Program-made: the position numbers and the translations under genes | DNA from: Calliphora vicina | Lineage: Eukaryota > Arthropoda > Insecta > Diptera > Calliphoridae | Assembly (NCBI RefSeq): GCF_958450345.1 | Contig: NC_088781.1 | Location: 121,036,431 to 121,100,430, forward strand | Length of the DNA: 64,000 bases | Reading direction: 5' to 3' | Part shown: positions 23,541 to 35,394 of the stretch, one piece after another | Layout: the number at the start of each line of letters is the position of its first letter | How positions within the stretch are numbered: position 1 is the first letter of the stretch | The notes under the pieces: generated by a model | What the model saw: only the letters and a program-made list of their open reading frames with translations | What the model was told of the DNA's origin: nothing | Databases searched by the model: none

Positions 23541-24480
23541 ATTGGGTGTATGACTTAAAATGAGGGATTTACAATAGACGGATAGATCTTTTGAACACAG
23601 TTTTTGTTCTTAATAACTGTCATTTATTCTCGCTTCCAAGTCGTCGAATTTTCTGTCACCAAAGTGTCATATGCGGGATGTTTTGTTTTACTTCTTTACA
23701 AACCTTACGGTGAATTTGTTCCATCGGTATTAATGTGCGAGTTCGGAAGTTGTAATTTTGACACGGATGACGAAGATCACCCAGGCCAGCCAATAAAGTT
23801 TGAAGACCAATAATTAGAGGCATTACTCCATGAAGATTTTTTTCAAACTCAACAAGAGCTTGCAAAATCATTGGGAGCTAATCAAGCAGCAATTTCAAAG
23901 ATTTATACAAAAGCAGGGAAATTTTGTACCATACGAATTGAAGCCGAGAGAACTTGAAATGCGATTTTGCATATCCGAAATGCTGCTTGAAGTCAATAAA
24001 AGAAAATAATTGTTGCACCGAATCATAACTTGCAATGAAAAATGGATCCATTACGATAACTCGAAGCACAAGAGATCGTATGTGAAGCCTGGCCCACCAG
24101 CCGAATCGCTAAAGTTATGCTCTGTATTCGGTGGTTTCAAAAGGTTCCTACCAGAACATCAAAGGGAACCTGTACTGAATACAACTGATTCGTTTGGCAA
24201 AAAAATGCCCAGAATATACGGCTAGACTTGAAACTCTAATATTCCATCATGACAACACTCGGCCACATATTGCAATGCCCGTTAAAAAGTATTTATAATG
24301 AAGTGGTTGGGAAGTTTTGCCTCACCCGGAACTTGCCCCGTCCGACTACTATTTGTTCCAATCGAAGCAGATCGCTCTCTGGGATACGCTTATGTTTGGA
24401 ACAGTGTATCCGATATTGGCTTGATCCGTCTTGGCCTTAAAATATGAGCGGTTGTTTTGATTAGCACAAATAAGTTAAGT
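23541..24480 (+). mobile_element. Mos1-like mariner, full 5' end, decayed
   Basis: Begins with the inverted-repeat start TTGGGTGTATGACTTAAAAT. The plus strand then reads, through stops and frameshifts, the transposase N-terminus (HPGQPIKFEDQ, EALLHEDFFQTQQELAKSLG), HYDNSKHKRSYVKPG, a degenerate CIRW region and, late, EVVGKFCL with RPTTICS. It belongs to the mauritiana subfamily. The 3' inverted repeat is missing; LINE-like sequence follows. Confidence 0.85.
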
Positions 24481-24499
24481 GATCTTAGTAAAAACCCTT

Positions 24500-25230
24500 T
24501 TAGGGAGATATGGGGTCTCATATTGTAACTGGATGTACACAGGGTTCATAATATGATATTTTCTGACTTAAGATGGTGTTGTGTGATGGAGAGCATTTGA
24601 CACTAAAACACGGCTTTCCATTCTGTACGAGAAGCCTTTTTTGATATTAATGACTCCACGAGTTTAACTCCTCTCCGGTAAGTCGTCTTTAACATTTGAA
24701 GAGTCAGTGGGACTACTTGGCGAAGCAGACGTATTATATAGTACCTACACCAATGAAACCTCTCTCTTTAATATCTATCTCAAATTCATCTCTGCTAAGT
24801 CGGCTCTAATATTCATGAGACCCTCCTACATCAAGTAAGTAAGTAAGCCTGAACTTGAGGCAGCAGAAGCATTATGTAGTATCTACATCGAACTTTGTCA
24901 GGATATTTCAGATCAGAATACCGACACAGAAGATAGGTGACGTAGTCTCAGTGTATACTGACGGTTCAAAAATGACAACATGTACTGGATGTGGATGATG
25001 AATTTGGTATCTGGTTTTCTCTCCGATTGCCGATACTAGAACTGTTTTTCAGTCGGAAATTTAGGTCTAGTCGTTGACCATACGTAATAAGATCGAAATG
25101 TATTCTAAATTGTCGATATAGCATCCGTAGATATGAAATTGCTAACGACAAATCTGTGGCACAAAGATTTGATGAATGGACGTTAAAAGAGATGGAACTT
25201 AGTTGTTTGCCACTAGTGTAATATCCAGAA
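24500..25230 (+). mobile_element. LINE remnant with RNase H signature
   Basis: VYTDGSKMTT-CTGCG at about 24950-24997 followed by stops and FQSEI. This is the RNase H start of an R1/jockey-group LINE. Surrounding text shows no other readable domain. Confidence 0.6.
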
Positions 25231-25369
25231 TGCTCTAGCTCTCGCTCTCAAGGGAAAGAACCAGGTTTTTTAGAATTCTTATAGACACTTTTGATGTTTT
25301 ATTGACCAAATCTAGTCTAATTTTTCGGAAGCATTCATAGATTATCACGGGGATCACAAGATTTACAAA

Positions 25370-25660
25370 GTTAAAAAGTATATAGAATGAAGTGGTTAGG
25401 AAGTTTTGCCTCAACTGTTTTATATTCCAGAGCGTGCCCTGTTCCACTACTATTTGTTTTGATCGATTTAAAACGCTCTCTCTGGGAAACGCTTGATTCT
25501 TTCTTGGCCTCCAAAACATGAGCAATTCTTTTGGCTCGGAATTAATATGTTATCAGAAAGATGGGAAAAGGTCATAGCCAATACTTTGAATAAATTTATA
25601 TTGTACAAATGTTTTACAGTAAAAGCTAAAAAATATTATAATGCGGAAAATCCCACTCTT
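25370..25660 (+). mobile_element. 3' end of a second Mos1-like mariner
   Basis: GAAGTGGTTAGGAAGTTTTG through SERWEKVIANTLNKF (25552-25600), the C-terminal end of mariner transposase, then the 3' untranslated stretch. It overlaps in content with the end of the 23.5-24.5 kb copy, so it is a separate insertion. Confidence 0.8.
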
Positions 25661-26036
25661 GAAAATTCCATAAATTTCATGTCTGGTCTATTGGACCCCT
25701 TATTTTTTCCACTTCACCACCAGTTTCCGATAATAAAATAATATGACGACAAACATTTGTTCCCCGATATATTCAATTTACAAACTCATGGTGGAGCGAA
25801 GAAATTAAATATTTTTTCGGATCTCATTTTACGGTTAGTCAGTAAGGAGTGCGTCCATAAAAAATTGAACTTCTAAATAGTTGAATAAAAGCTGATTTAA
25901 GGTGTCTATATCCCCCTTTTGAAAATATGGCTTTAAATTGTTGTATTTTTCTTTTTTCATTTCTCTGTGGTTTAGATACTTTACAGTCTTACATCTTTTT
26001 TATCGCGGAACCTATGATGACAGAATTTTCCACCTT

Positions 26037-26365
26037 TGAAGCGTATCAGAATGAGTTTAAATTGTTCTCACAATGAAGAGGAGAATATGTGGATAGTAAA
26101 GCTACTGCTCTGCCACTGTATTGGCCTCTGGAGGATCAGGTTCACCTACAAACTAGACTCCGACTTTTATTAATTGATTAAAAATCAATATTAAATTAAA
26201 GCGTATCAGAATGAGTTTAAATTGTTCTCACAATGAAGAGGAGAATATGTGGATAATAAAGGTACTGCTATGCCACTGCATTGGCCTCTGGAGGATCAGG
26301 TTCACCTACAAACTATACTCGGACTTTTATTAATTGATTGATAAAAACAATATTAAATTAATAAT
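26037..26365 (+). repeat. 163-bp direct tandem duplication
   Basis: The segment starting GCGTATCAGAATGAGTTTAA at 26040 is repeated at 26203 with about 95% identity, including GGCCTCTGGAGGATCAGGTT. Translation (FEAYQNEFKLFS, ALPLYWPLEDQVHLQTRL) looks like an eroded retroelement fragment, but the family cannot be named. Confidence 0.85.
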
Positions 26366-26970
26366 TTTATTATGAACTTATATTTCGTATAACTAAACAA
26401 GTATCTTCAATTGAATTGCTTTTATATATAAATTGTAAATTCTTAATAAAATCTATAAATTCTGACTAATACGGGTAATACAGCATTTATTATGAAATAA
26501 ATATTTAGTTGTTTTCATTTTCATTCTAAATAATTTTAATATAATGTATTTGTTTTTAATTTATTTAAATATTTTTTATTATTATAATTTATTTAAATGT
26601 TTTTTAACTTATATAAAAAACTTTTCATTGAACATATTTCATTGTCTTTTAGCACTTACACTTTTCTTTAAAAAAAACGTTCTTGCTAATTAAAGATTAC
26701 AGCAATATAAACAATTAATTAATATTTTTTATCTTTCAAGTTTTTTTTTTAATTATTTCTATTTAATTTCCAAAACAAATAAGTTCTCTCGCAACAGAAT
26801 AGAAAACGTTTAACTGTTACAACATATAAAAATCAACTAAACCGCAATAATTTACCGCATTTAAATCACAAGTGATATTTGGTAGGAAATAAGTAAAATG
26901 ACATACGTTATGAACAAATAATACGAACAATAAAAGAAAATTTTCTGTACCCAGTAGATAAGCAGGTAGT
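26366..26970. other. AT-rich DNA, nothing recognised
   Basis: Homopolymer-rich, no frame or repeat of note. Confidence 0.4.
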
Positions 26971-26974
26971 CAAT

Positions 26975-27100
26975 CAGCCCAATTATGAATAAAAAATTCC
27001 GCTGGAGTTTGTTCCCTGGGAGTTTTTTCCCATTGAATTTGAATAGGAAAAATGAGAAAAGGGAAAAACTCTCGGGGAATTTTTATTCATAATTGGGCTG
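26975..27100. mobile_element. Short MITE, 126 bp, CAGCCCAATTATGAAT ends
   Basis: Inverted ends CAGCCCAATTATGAATAAAA of about 25 bp and a small central loop. AAT flanks both sides, a possible 3-bp duplication. Confidence 0.8.
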
Positions 27101-27187
27101 AATGTTGCCCTTATTAATGTCTGATCACTTTTGACATATGTGTGCTCATCGTAGTGCAAATAGAAGTCAATTGGTTACTTTATACAT

Positions 27188-27678
27188 CCCAGGTAACCTA
27201 GCATGAAGCCAATTGTCACTTAAGTGTCTCCAAGTAATCTAGAGTGTAGTTGCTTCAAACGTTTACTTTGTACTCCTTTTTATAAATTAGTTATTTTACC
27301 ACCACAAGTAATCTATAGGAGAGTTGTAGGAGGAAGGTTTGATTACTAGCAATCGGTTATGGTCGGTATTGGACGGTCTATGAGATGTGTTTTTAACTGA
27401 GGTCAATTTGAGGTCAATTAGCACCTGTATGTTAAAATAAATAGTTAGATAGCTAGTAAGGTAACTTACTATATTGAAGAGGTATGTGAATGCAATGCGT
27501 TGACTACTTTGGACCAGCTAGCAGACAGTCTCATTGTAATCAGTAACGGTTAATTGACGCTCTTCTTAGGACATGTTCGTGTTAAAATAACTAGTCATGT
27601 AGCTAGTTAAGTAACTATTTGTCACGGTAGATGATAGTTAAAATCACTAGTTCGGTACAGTCTCCTAGAACTGCTGGG
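27188..27678. mobile_element. Putative MITE with CCCAG ends, 491 bp
   Basis: Starts CCCAGGTAACCTAG and ends CTAGAACTGCTGGG, short imperfect inverted repeats. The interior is rich in CTAGTTA/TAACTAG motifs. No clear duplication. Confidence 0.5.
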
Positions 27679-27679
27679 T

Positions 27680-29100
27680 ACTATTATTTACTACGACTCA
27701 TGTGTCAAAATAATATCAGGAAAGTTAATATTTTTGGATACTCTACGGTAAGTCATTAGTAAAGTGAGGTAAGGTTTGGTGTTTCACAGCAAAGTTTGTT
27801 AAAGAGAAGTCTGAAAAACCAATTGTCTAGTACAGCATTTTCAAATATTTGCTAACGAAATAACAAATTAATTTTAAATGTTTAATATACTTGTTATATT
27901 TTTACAAAAATGTTTGTTGAAAAGGTGTAAAAAATTCGTTACGACCGATTTTACTCTACTGTCAACTTTTTTCTCTATATTTCATTTATTAAAAGGTTTT
28001 ACTTTTTTACAAAGCTTTATCCCTATACATACAAAGAAATGATAACAACTTTTTAGTTAAAAGTAAAAGCTTTTTCGTTAACGTATTTCATTTATTTTAT
28101 TGACTGTGCTTTGTTTCAGAAACACTTACATACTCATTATCAGTTAGTTATCAGTTAAAATGAAATTAAATAGATAATATATTTATATTCATATAGAAAG
28201 AAATATATAGTGTATGGGAAGATGTCTACGTATCTGTTAAATATATGACAAACATGTAGAAACATAAGGTTCTTACCCTTGATTTGGTTTTAATGCATAC
28301 GTATGATTATTTTGAAAAAAAAAACTATTTTTAAAATCTAATTAAAACCGAAATTAGAGAAATATGCAAGGAATTTAAAACTATAAACATTTTTGTTGAA
28401 ACACATTGGTATAAGGGAGTAAAACTTACGATAAAGTTTACGATATATGAAAATTGTGTGATACAGAGTAGTATTATTTTAGGAAATTGTTTGCTTGAAA
28501 GGAAATAATAACATTTTTAAAACAATGTGAAATATTAGGACATTATAACAATATGACATGATAGGAGACCTTGTGAATTGACCAAATATATAGGAAATTA
28601 TATATTAAAATAAACAAGTTTTAAAATTTTAGAAAAACCGAAATTAGATCATAATATGTAGATTTCTAAAATAGTTTATTTTTTAGAAAAAAATTATGCT
28701 TTACAAACAAACACTTAACAATAATGTTGAAATAATAATACATATTAATAAAATGCATTTCATTCCCTCAAATTTTTTAATTTTTATTAGGAAATTTTTT
28801 TACGATAATTATATTAAGTAGTAACTATTTATGTATTTAAAATTATTTATGGTTTTTGTTTATCTATGTTAATTTTTGTTATTTTTTTTTAACAGATAGT
28901 ACTTTGAGATAACAAGAAAGAAATCATATAAAAATATTTTATTTATTTTAAAAGCATGCGGCATTTTTTGAAAAGTAAATAAACAAATCATTAAAAAATA
29001 TTTTATCTCTAAAGCAAAAAAAAAAAATGTCTTCAACATCAGGAAGGGTAACCCACATTTACTGTTTAGAGAAATATATCACGAATTTTAAAAGACTCTG
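27680..29100. other. AT-rich DNA, nothing recognised
   Basis: No gene or well-defined repeat. A stray TTACGATAAAG near 28427 may be an outlying fragment of the following satellite. Confidence 0.4.
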
Positions 29101-29109
29101 TTTTATGGA

Positions 29110-30610
29110 TCTGTTAAAATTACATATTTATCGTAAATAAATTTCTGTTTTTTGCATATTTTTTTTGGGATCTTTTAACATTTTGGTAATGCATCTAATT
29201 TCGGATTTAATTATTTTCAAGATTTAATAAAAACTTAACTTTATCGTAAATAGATTTTAGCTGCTCGTATATATTTTTCCAAAAACGTGTATTTATTTGA
29301 ATTCAGCAAATTATTTTCTAATTACGGTTTTCATTTCTTACTCAAAATGTTTACAGTTATTTTTTTAATTATTAAAATTTTACTTTATCGTAAATATTTG
29401 AAACACATAAGTTCATCAGCTATTTAAAAAGTTGGTATATTTAAGACAAATGGACTTTTATCTAATTTCGAATTTCAAAAGAATAAATTTTTACTAAAAA
29501 ACATTTAGCAATTATATTTTTTTATTATTCAAGCAAAATTTTATTTTGCACTTTTGTTTTATTTCACATCAATGACATTTTTAATTAATCTCCAAATTGT
29601 CTCATAAATGGCCGAGATATAAGCGTAACCCGGCTTTTAAAGGTTCAGTATTTACGTTTCCAGTAATATTACGTATTAATCGTAAACAAATGTTGGTTAT
29701 TTCTATCATATTTTTTTAGAATTTAAATATTTCTGTGATGCATTAATTTTATTCTAATTTCGGATTTAATTATTTTAAAGATTTAATAAAAGTTAACTTT
29801 ATCATAAATAGATTTTGGCTCTTTGTATATAGCTTTCCAAAGAAGTGTATATATTTGGAATCTGCAGATTATTTTCTAATTACGGTTTTCATTTCTTACT
29901 CAAAATTTTCAGAATTATATTTTTTATTGTTTAAGTTTAACTTTATCGTAAATATTTGAAGCACATATATTCACCAACTATTTAGAAAAAATATTTATTT
30001 GAAATCTGCACACTGTTTGCTAATTACGAATTTTAGTTTTGACTCAAAATTTTAATAATTATATTCTTAATTATTTAAATTTTTCTTTATCGTAAATATT
30101 TGGAGTTCGCAAAATCATCAAATAATTAGGAAATGCATATATTTAAATTTTGTATACTATTTGCAAATTACGAATTTTAGTTTTGACTCAAAATTTTTGT
30201 AATTATATTTTTAATTATTTAAATTTTAATTTATCGTAAATATTTTAAAACTTTAAAGTCATCACCTATTTAAAAAAAATATATATTTGAAGTCAGCATT
30301 CTGTTTGCTAATTACGAATTTTAGTTTTGACTCCAAATTTTTAAATATTTAAATTTTACTTTATCGTAAATATTTTCAAATCATCAGTTATTTAAAAAAA
30401 ATCATATATTTGTAATCTGTAGATTATTTGCCAATTACGATTTTAATTTCTTACTCAAAATATCTATAATATTATTTTTCTTTATTTAAATTTAGCTTTA
30501 TCGTAAATATTTGAAGCACATAAATACAACAAGTTTTAAAAATGATAGTATAATTAAAACGAGTGTACTTTTATCTAATTTCGAATTTTATTTAATTCTC
30601 AATTTTTTAA
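29110..30610. repeat. Degenerate ~140-bp satellite array
   Basis: TTTATCGTAAATA recurs at about 29126, 29241, 29381, 29680, 29801, 29940, 30085, 30230, 30358 and 30500, at mostly 115-150 bp spacing with one double gap. Between them GCTAATTACGAATTTTAG and TTGACTCAAAATTTT recur. About 11 monomers, heavily diverged. Confidence 0.85.
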
Positions 30611-31248
30611 TAAAAAATAGTTTTTTATACCTTATTTAATTCACATTTTTGGTTACCATTCCCAAATAAAACAGTTGTGTTTTTTTTTAATATTTTCTCT
30701 CAATTTTTGTAGGTTTTTTTTATTATTATTAATATTTATTAAATAAATTACAGAAAAATAACACAAAATTTTACTTAATTTAATTACCATTTTATGTATA
30801 TGAAACCATAACACACTAAAAAACTTTAAGACAAAAAAATTATAATAATTTCTCGAGAAAACTAAAACACACACATTAAAAAAACAACATAAATTTTGTT
30901 TAAAACTTAAAATTTATAATAAAATAAAAATAATATCGTATGAGTATCATATAAAGTTAATAATTCTAATGAAAAAAAGTAAGTTAATTAATGAATTAAT
31001 ACTTGTTTTTGGGGGGAAAAGTTTAACTACAGCTGACAATACTGGATTACAGCTGAATGCAACTTTTCAAAGTCATAAGTGCGAGTTAGATTTAAATAGT
31101 TAAATAATAAATTATAAAGTTTATATAAAAGGGAAGGCAGATAACCAGGAACTGCTTAAAATTTTAATATCGTATCGTTTGAAATAAATAATAATTAAAA
31201 TCGTTTGATTAGTTAGTTAAAAGTTAATTTGTTTAAATTCTTTTAATT

Positions 31249-31441
31249 TCATTTCTTTTCTCTTCTGCTGCGTGATTTATCACGTAATTTCGTTGTGGTC
31301 TTAATAATGGCCGATTTTAAACCATGGACATGTTCTGTTTGATCTTCGTCTCGTTTGGATTTATGATGATGCTGACGTTCTTGACGCTCCTTGGAGCGAT
31401 GATGTGACTGCTGATGATGGTGTGGGGCATTTTTACTAGAG
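31249..31441 (-). CDS. Candidate alternative terminal exon of the Ser-rich gene
   Basis: The acceptor TTTTTATAG precedes an open frame of 63 residues ending in TGA: SSKNAPHHHQ, SKERQERQHHHKSKR, then KLRDKSRSRREKK. The His/Arg/Ser-rich style matches exon G of the large gene, whose final accepted exon is 5 kb upstream on the same strand. The exon needs a donor leaving two bases of a codon. The only donor found that fits is the weak one of the candidate exon at 37611-37677. It could instead belong to another transcript. It is flanked on both sides by satellite of opposite orientation. Confidence 0.5.
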
Positions 31442-31859
31442 CTATAAAAATTAAACAAACGTTTATAAGATTATAAGTTTTTAAAATAAAATTATTATAT
31501 TATTTTAAAAAAAGTTAATATTTTTCTTTTAATTAAACTACAGTTTTAAATTAGGTTTAGCAACTACCAAAGTATACGATAGTATTTCAGATGAAAATTT
31601 CGAAAACTAATAAAAGGTTATAGCTACTTATGAGAGCAATAGTAAAAACAACGCAGATACGATGATGTTTGTGTAAGAAAGGTAAGAGAAAAAACGATAT
31701 ACGGAAGTAGTTCTTTTTGGATTTTTTAGAGCAACATGTTCATAGCCAGTTGATAAAACGAAATACGATATAAAAATGAATGCAAAATTGTTAATGAGTT
31801 AATTGTACAGATAAGATCATTCAGTTAGAAACTATATAAGATTTTAGTTAGATTTTGGC

Positions 31860-32400
31860 TTAAGAATAATATATATTTAAAATTATATCATTTAAAATTT
31901 TTAAATACCAAATTAAAATTAACGATAATTAATAAAATTAAATTTATTAAAATTCGAAATTAGTAATAAGAGAGCGAAAGCGATTGAACATTGATTTTAA
32001 TTTTATATGTTATTAAAAAAATTATTAAAATGTATCAAAATTTTATCTTTCTGATAAACTAATTTATTTTGAAATTCTGAAATTAGAAAATTTACGATTC
32101 TAAAAAAATTCGAAATTGACACATAACTATATTATTCGAAATTAAATAATTTTTGTTTCAATTTAATATCCGCTCATATTAAAAAATTTACGATAAATTT
32201 AAAAATTTTAAAAATGAGAAATAAATAAAATACGAAATTATAAAAAAATATAGCTATTAAGAAATAAATATTAATGTTGATTTTATTTAAAAACATCATA
32301 GTAAAAAATTTACGATAAGAATTTTAAAGAATAGATGAACTGAAAATTATTTAATAATAAAAATATACATTAATAAAAATTTTGTTTATGAAAATGAAAA
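31860..32400. repeat. Inverted relatives of the ~140-bp satellite
   Basis: AAAATTTACGATAA and AAATTCGAAATTA recur here, reverse complements of the TTATCGTAAA and TAATTTCGAATTT motifs of the 29.1-30.6 kb array. A further stretch lies at 35395-35480. Strongly degenerate. Confidence 0.5.
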
Positions 32401-32426
32401 TCTTAAAAATTAAATAAAAATAAAAT

Positions 32427-32920
32427 TAATGTGCTGTTTTTCTATAGCGAACGAGTACTTTGAGTGGAAATTTAACATGTGTTTTGTTATTGTAACAACA
32501 ACAAAATACATGTAAACGTCCACTCAAAGCACTCGTTCTCTATAGAAAAACAGCACATTAATGATATAACAAAACTTTGGGATAAATACAAAAAACAAAA
32601 TATAAATTGTAATTCAATTGGAAATTTAGAACACAAAAACTAAATCTAACTAAAAAAATGTATGTGCTGTTTTTCTATAGCGAACGAGTGCTTTGAGTGG
32701 ACGTTTTACATGTATTTTGTTTTTGTTACAATAACAAAACACATGTTAAATTTGCACTCAAAGTACTCGTTCGCTATAGAAAAACAGCACATTATATTTC
32801 AAAAATAATGTGCTGTTTTTCTATAGCGAACGAGTACTTTGAGTGGAAATTTAACATGTGTTTTGTTATTGTAATAAAAACAAAATACATGTAAAACGTC
32901 CTAGAAAAACAGCACATAAG
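32427..32920. mobile_element. Cluster of three palindromic ~130-bp MITEs
   Basis: Copies at about 32430-32557, 32664-32791 and 32808-32916 each start TGTGCTGTTTTTCTATAG and end CTATAGAAAAACAGCACA. Nearly the whole element is a hairpin with a small AT loop. Copy 2 is in the opposite orientation to copies 1 and 3, and copy 3 lost most of its right arm. Copy 1 is flanked by TTAA on both sides, the piggyBac-type target; copies 2 and 3 are not. Confidence 0.9.
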
Positions 32921-33101
32921 TCTTTAATTTTATTTTCATTTTACTAGAAAATTTAAAATAAATATAAATCGAAATTTAATAAGTTTGTGAGAGAGCTGAT
33001 TCATTCTTTTTTGATTTCAATTCGTTACGAATTAGCTAAATTTTAAACTAATTCGTTTCACATCAAAAAATAATTGAATTTAAATGAATTTGTAAAAAGG
33101 A

Positions 33102-33428
33102 TAGTGTTTATAAACCGGATAACCGGTTAACCGAAAAACCGGTTTTTCTTCGATATTTCGGTTTTTTGCGAACCGGTTAGTTTAAAATGTTGATTTTCGG
33201 TTAACCGGTTTATAAAATTTGGGACTAAAAACAATAATTCTCATGTTTTGATGAATTTTTATATTCATTGTATACACATTATATCCAACATTTGGTCTGA
33301 TTTGAAACCAATATAAAGCTAAACATTTTTAAGAATTATAATAATTCTTAATAGCAGAGGACGAAAGTACAATTTTCGGTTAACCGACAAACCGGTTTTT
33401 TAAAAACTCGGTTTTTTATAAACACTAA
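33102..33428. mobile_element. hAT-like MITE, 327 bp, AACCGGTT-rich
   Basis: Ends TAGTGTTTATAAA and its reverse complement TTTATAAACACTA. Near-duplicate flanks AAAAAGGA and AAAAAAGA (8 bp, one mismatch). Subterminal CGGTTAACCG/AACCGGTT palindromes at both ends. Confidence 0.65.
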
Positions 33429-33637
33429 AAAAAGAGTTGCAATTCGTTTTCAATTCCAATGAATCTGTAAAATATTGATTGCAACTCATTTTTGATTTCA
33501 TTAATTTGAATTGCAATTCATTTGAATGAATCAAACGAATTTGGAATGAATTGCTATTCCTTTGACAAATTCATTTGAATTAGAAACGAATTGCAATTCA
33601 TTCTACAAATTCATTTGAATTGGAAACGAATTGCAAA

Positions 33638-34079
33638 TTAGACTTGTGCTTAATAGTTCATTTTAATGACCTCTCATTTTAGTTCATAGTTCAAATATGA
33701 ACTAGGTAGCTCTTCTAGTTCAATCGCTCTTTTTGAATTTTGAACTACCTATTTATAAAAGAACAAGAAACGAGAAAATTGTCTCTCTGTTCTGAACTAA
33801 AACAACAGCTATGATACTAGAGGTTTTTAATTTGCTGTCAGTTGCCGTATAATTCGGAGATTCTATGACCCTTATTTTTTCGGCATTATGTCGGAATTCG
33901 AATAAAAAGAAGCAGGAAAAACAACGAAAACACGCATTAAGTTAATAGCGTACATATGAACCATTTTAGTCAATAGTTCAATACTGAACTAAGTGAGCAT
34001 ACGATTTGAACTAGTTCATTTAGTTGAAATAATGGAATCGTTCAATTGAACTAATTCGTTCATGAACTACCCAAGTCTA
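33638..34079. mobile_element. hAT-like MITE, ~440 bp, TAGACTTG ends
   Basis: Inverted ends TTAGACTTGTG and CCCAAGTCTA, with flanks ATTGCAAA and ATTGCAAT (8 bp, one mismatch). Because the host sequence is itself an ATTGCAAT repeat, the duplication is weaker evidence than usual. Internal TAGTTCA/TGAACTA motifs are inverted about the centre. Confidence 0.6.
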
Positions 34080-34279
34080 ATTGCAATCCATTTGACAAAT
34101 TCATTTGAGTTGGAAATGAATTGCAATCAATTTTTACCAAATTCATTTGAATTGACTCATATTTCATTCAATTAATTTTTTGTTTAAAAATAATTAATTA
34201 AAAATTTGCTAATTCAGTGCATGAATAATTCGCGAATTAATTAAAAAGTTAATGATTCATTTACAGCTCCGGTTTATGA

Positions 34280-34900
34280 ATATTAAGAAATTTGCATATT
34301 CATATATAACTAATCTGTGTATAATTTTGGTTCGATATTTACTTATATGATATTTCTGTAGGTTAATGTGTTTTTCCGAAGTCATCTTTATATGGTAGCT
34401 ATGACCAATTATGGGCTGATTTTCATACAATAGAATTTATTATGGTGATTTTTACATATATAAGGATTATTAATCTCGAATTTCAATATAAAAACGATGA
34501 TTATAAGAGCAGGTAGGTATTTTTTAAAGTGGTATTTATATGGGAGCTGTGACCAATTACACAGTGCACAGACAGTATAGGTTTGACTATGCTACTAAAG
34601 GGTAGTAAAACCACATACTCAGTATGGCGATTTTGGTGACTAATTTAATTTTATGGATCTCCAAAGATTCTAAAATCAGTGGGCCCTCCAAAAATGGTGC
34701 CTCCAGTTTTTGGCCAACAGCTAATTTAGACATGGCGATACCGCTTAACTATATATGGCAATAATATAGCTAAGAGTGCGCCATTTATGGCCAAAAAATT
34801 GCTTTTTCGTATCCTTTTTTTTGGAAAAAATTATGTTCTTTTTTCACTTTTTTTAGAATAACTTACAGGGGCTCCTAATTTTTCACGAACAATATTATAG
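34280..34900. mobile_element. Fragments of dispersed repeats
   Basis: 34330-34560 carries GGTAGCTATGACCAATTATG phrases of the TATACCC element. 34565-34700 (CTACTAAAGGGTAGTAAAAC, TGGCGATTTTGGTGA) matches 60990-61060. Confidence 0.5.
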
Positions 34901-34904
34901 CTAT

Positions 34905-35390
34905 GGTAAAGCTAAACTCTGTGCCAAATCTTATATACCCTTCACTAAGTTATACGTTAAAATAAAAATTTTAAATACTTTCAGGTTAGCAAAATTCCAA
35001 TTTTTTTTTTTTTTAAATTTATAGTGAAAAAATATTATGATATATTTTTTTTTTGGTGGAAAAAAAAATTCGGGTTTAAAAATATTTGTTGACTCATTGT
35101 AGGTCAGACACTATGGAGTTATATTCGTCGTTGCAAAGGACTTTGAAATATCTATCATTAAATATTCATATTGTCTAAATTAATTACTTAGTAATACAGA
35201 TATAGTTAAAAAATAGATTTTCTCGATTTTAAATAGCAACTGAACGGGATCTATAACGGATATATTGATGTATGAATCATGTATGAAAGTTATTTGGGGG
35301 CTACGGAAAGTTTATTTCAACATACAGACGGACATGGCTATATCGACTCCACTATATATAAACTTTTTGTTGATGCAACCACTCATGTTG
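34905..35390 (+). mobile_element. INE-1-like element
   Basis: CTGTGCCAAATCTTATATACCCTTCAC at the left, broken hairpin, and CATACAGACGGACATGGCTA with TATCGACTCC near 35320. The latter is the INE-1-style phrase. No coding capacity. Confidence 0.55.
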
Positions 35391-35394
35391 AGTA

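Larger units (their letters stand above)
32990..34268. mobile_element. AATTGCAATT-repeat element with two nested insertions
   Basis: Left end GAGCTGATTCATTC and right end AATGATTCATTTACAGCTC are inverted. The same GAGCTGTAAATGAATCATTA end occurs at 4221. The body is GAATTGCAATTCATTT palindromes, split by inserts at 33102-33428 and 33638-34079. Confidence 0.5.
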
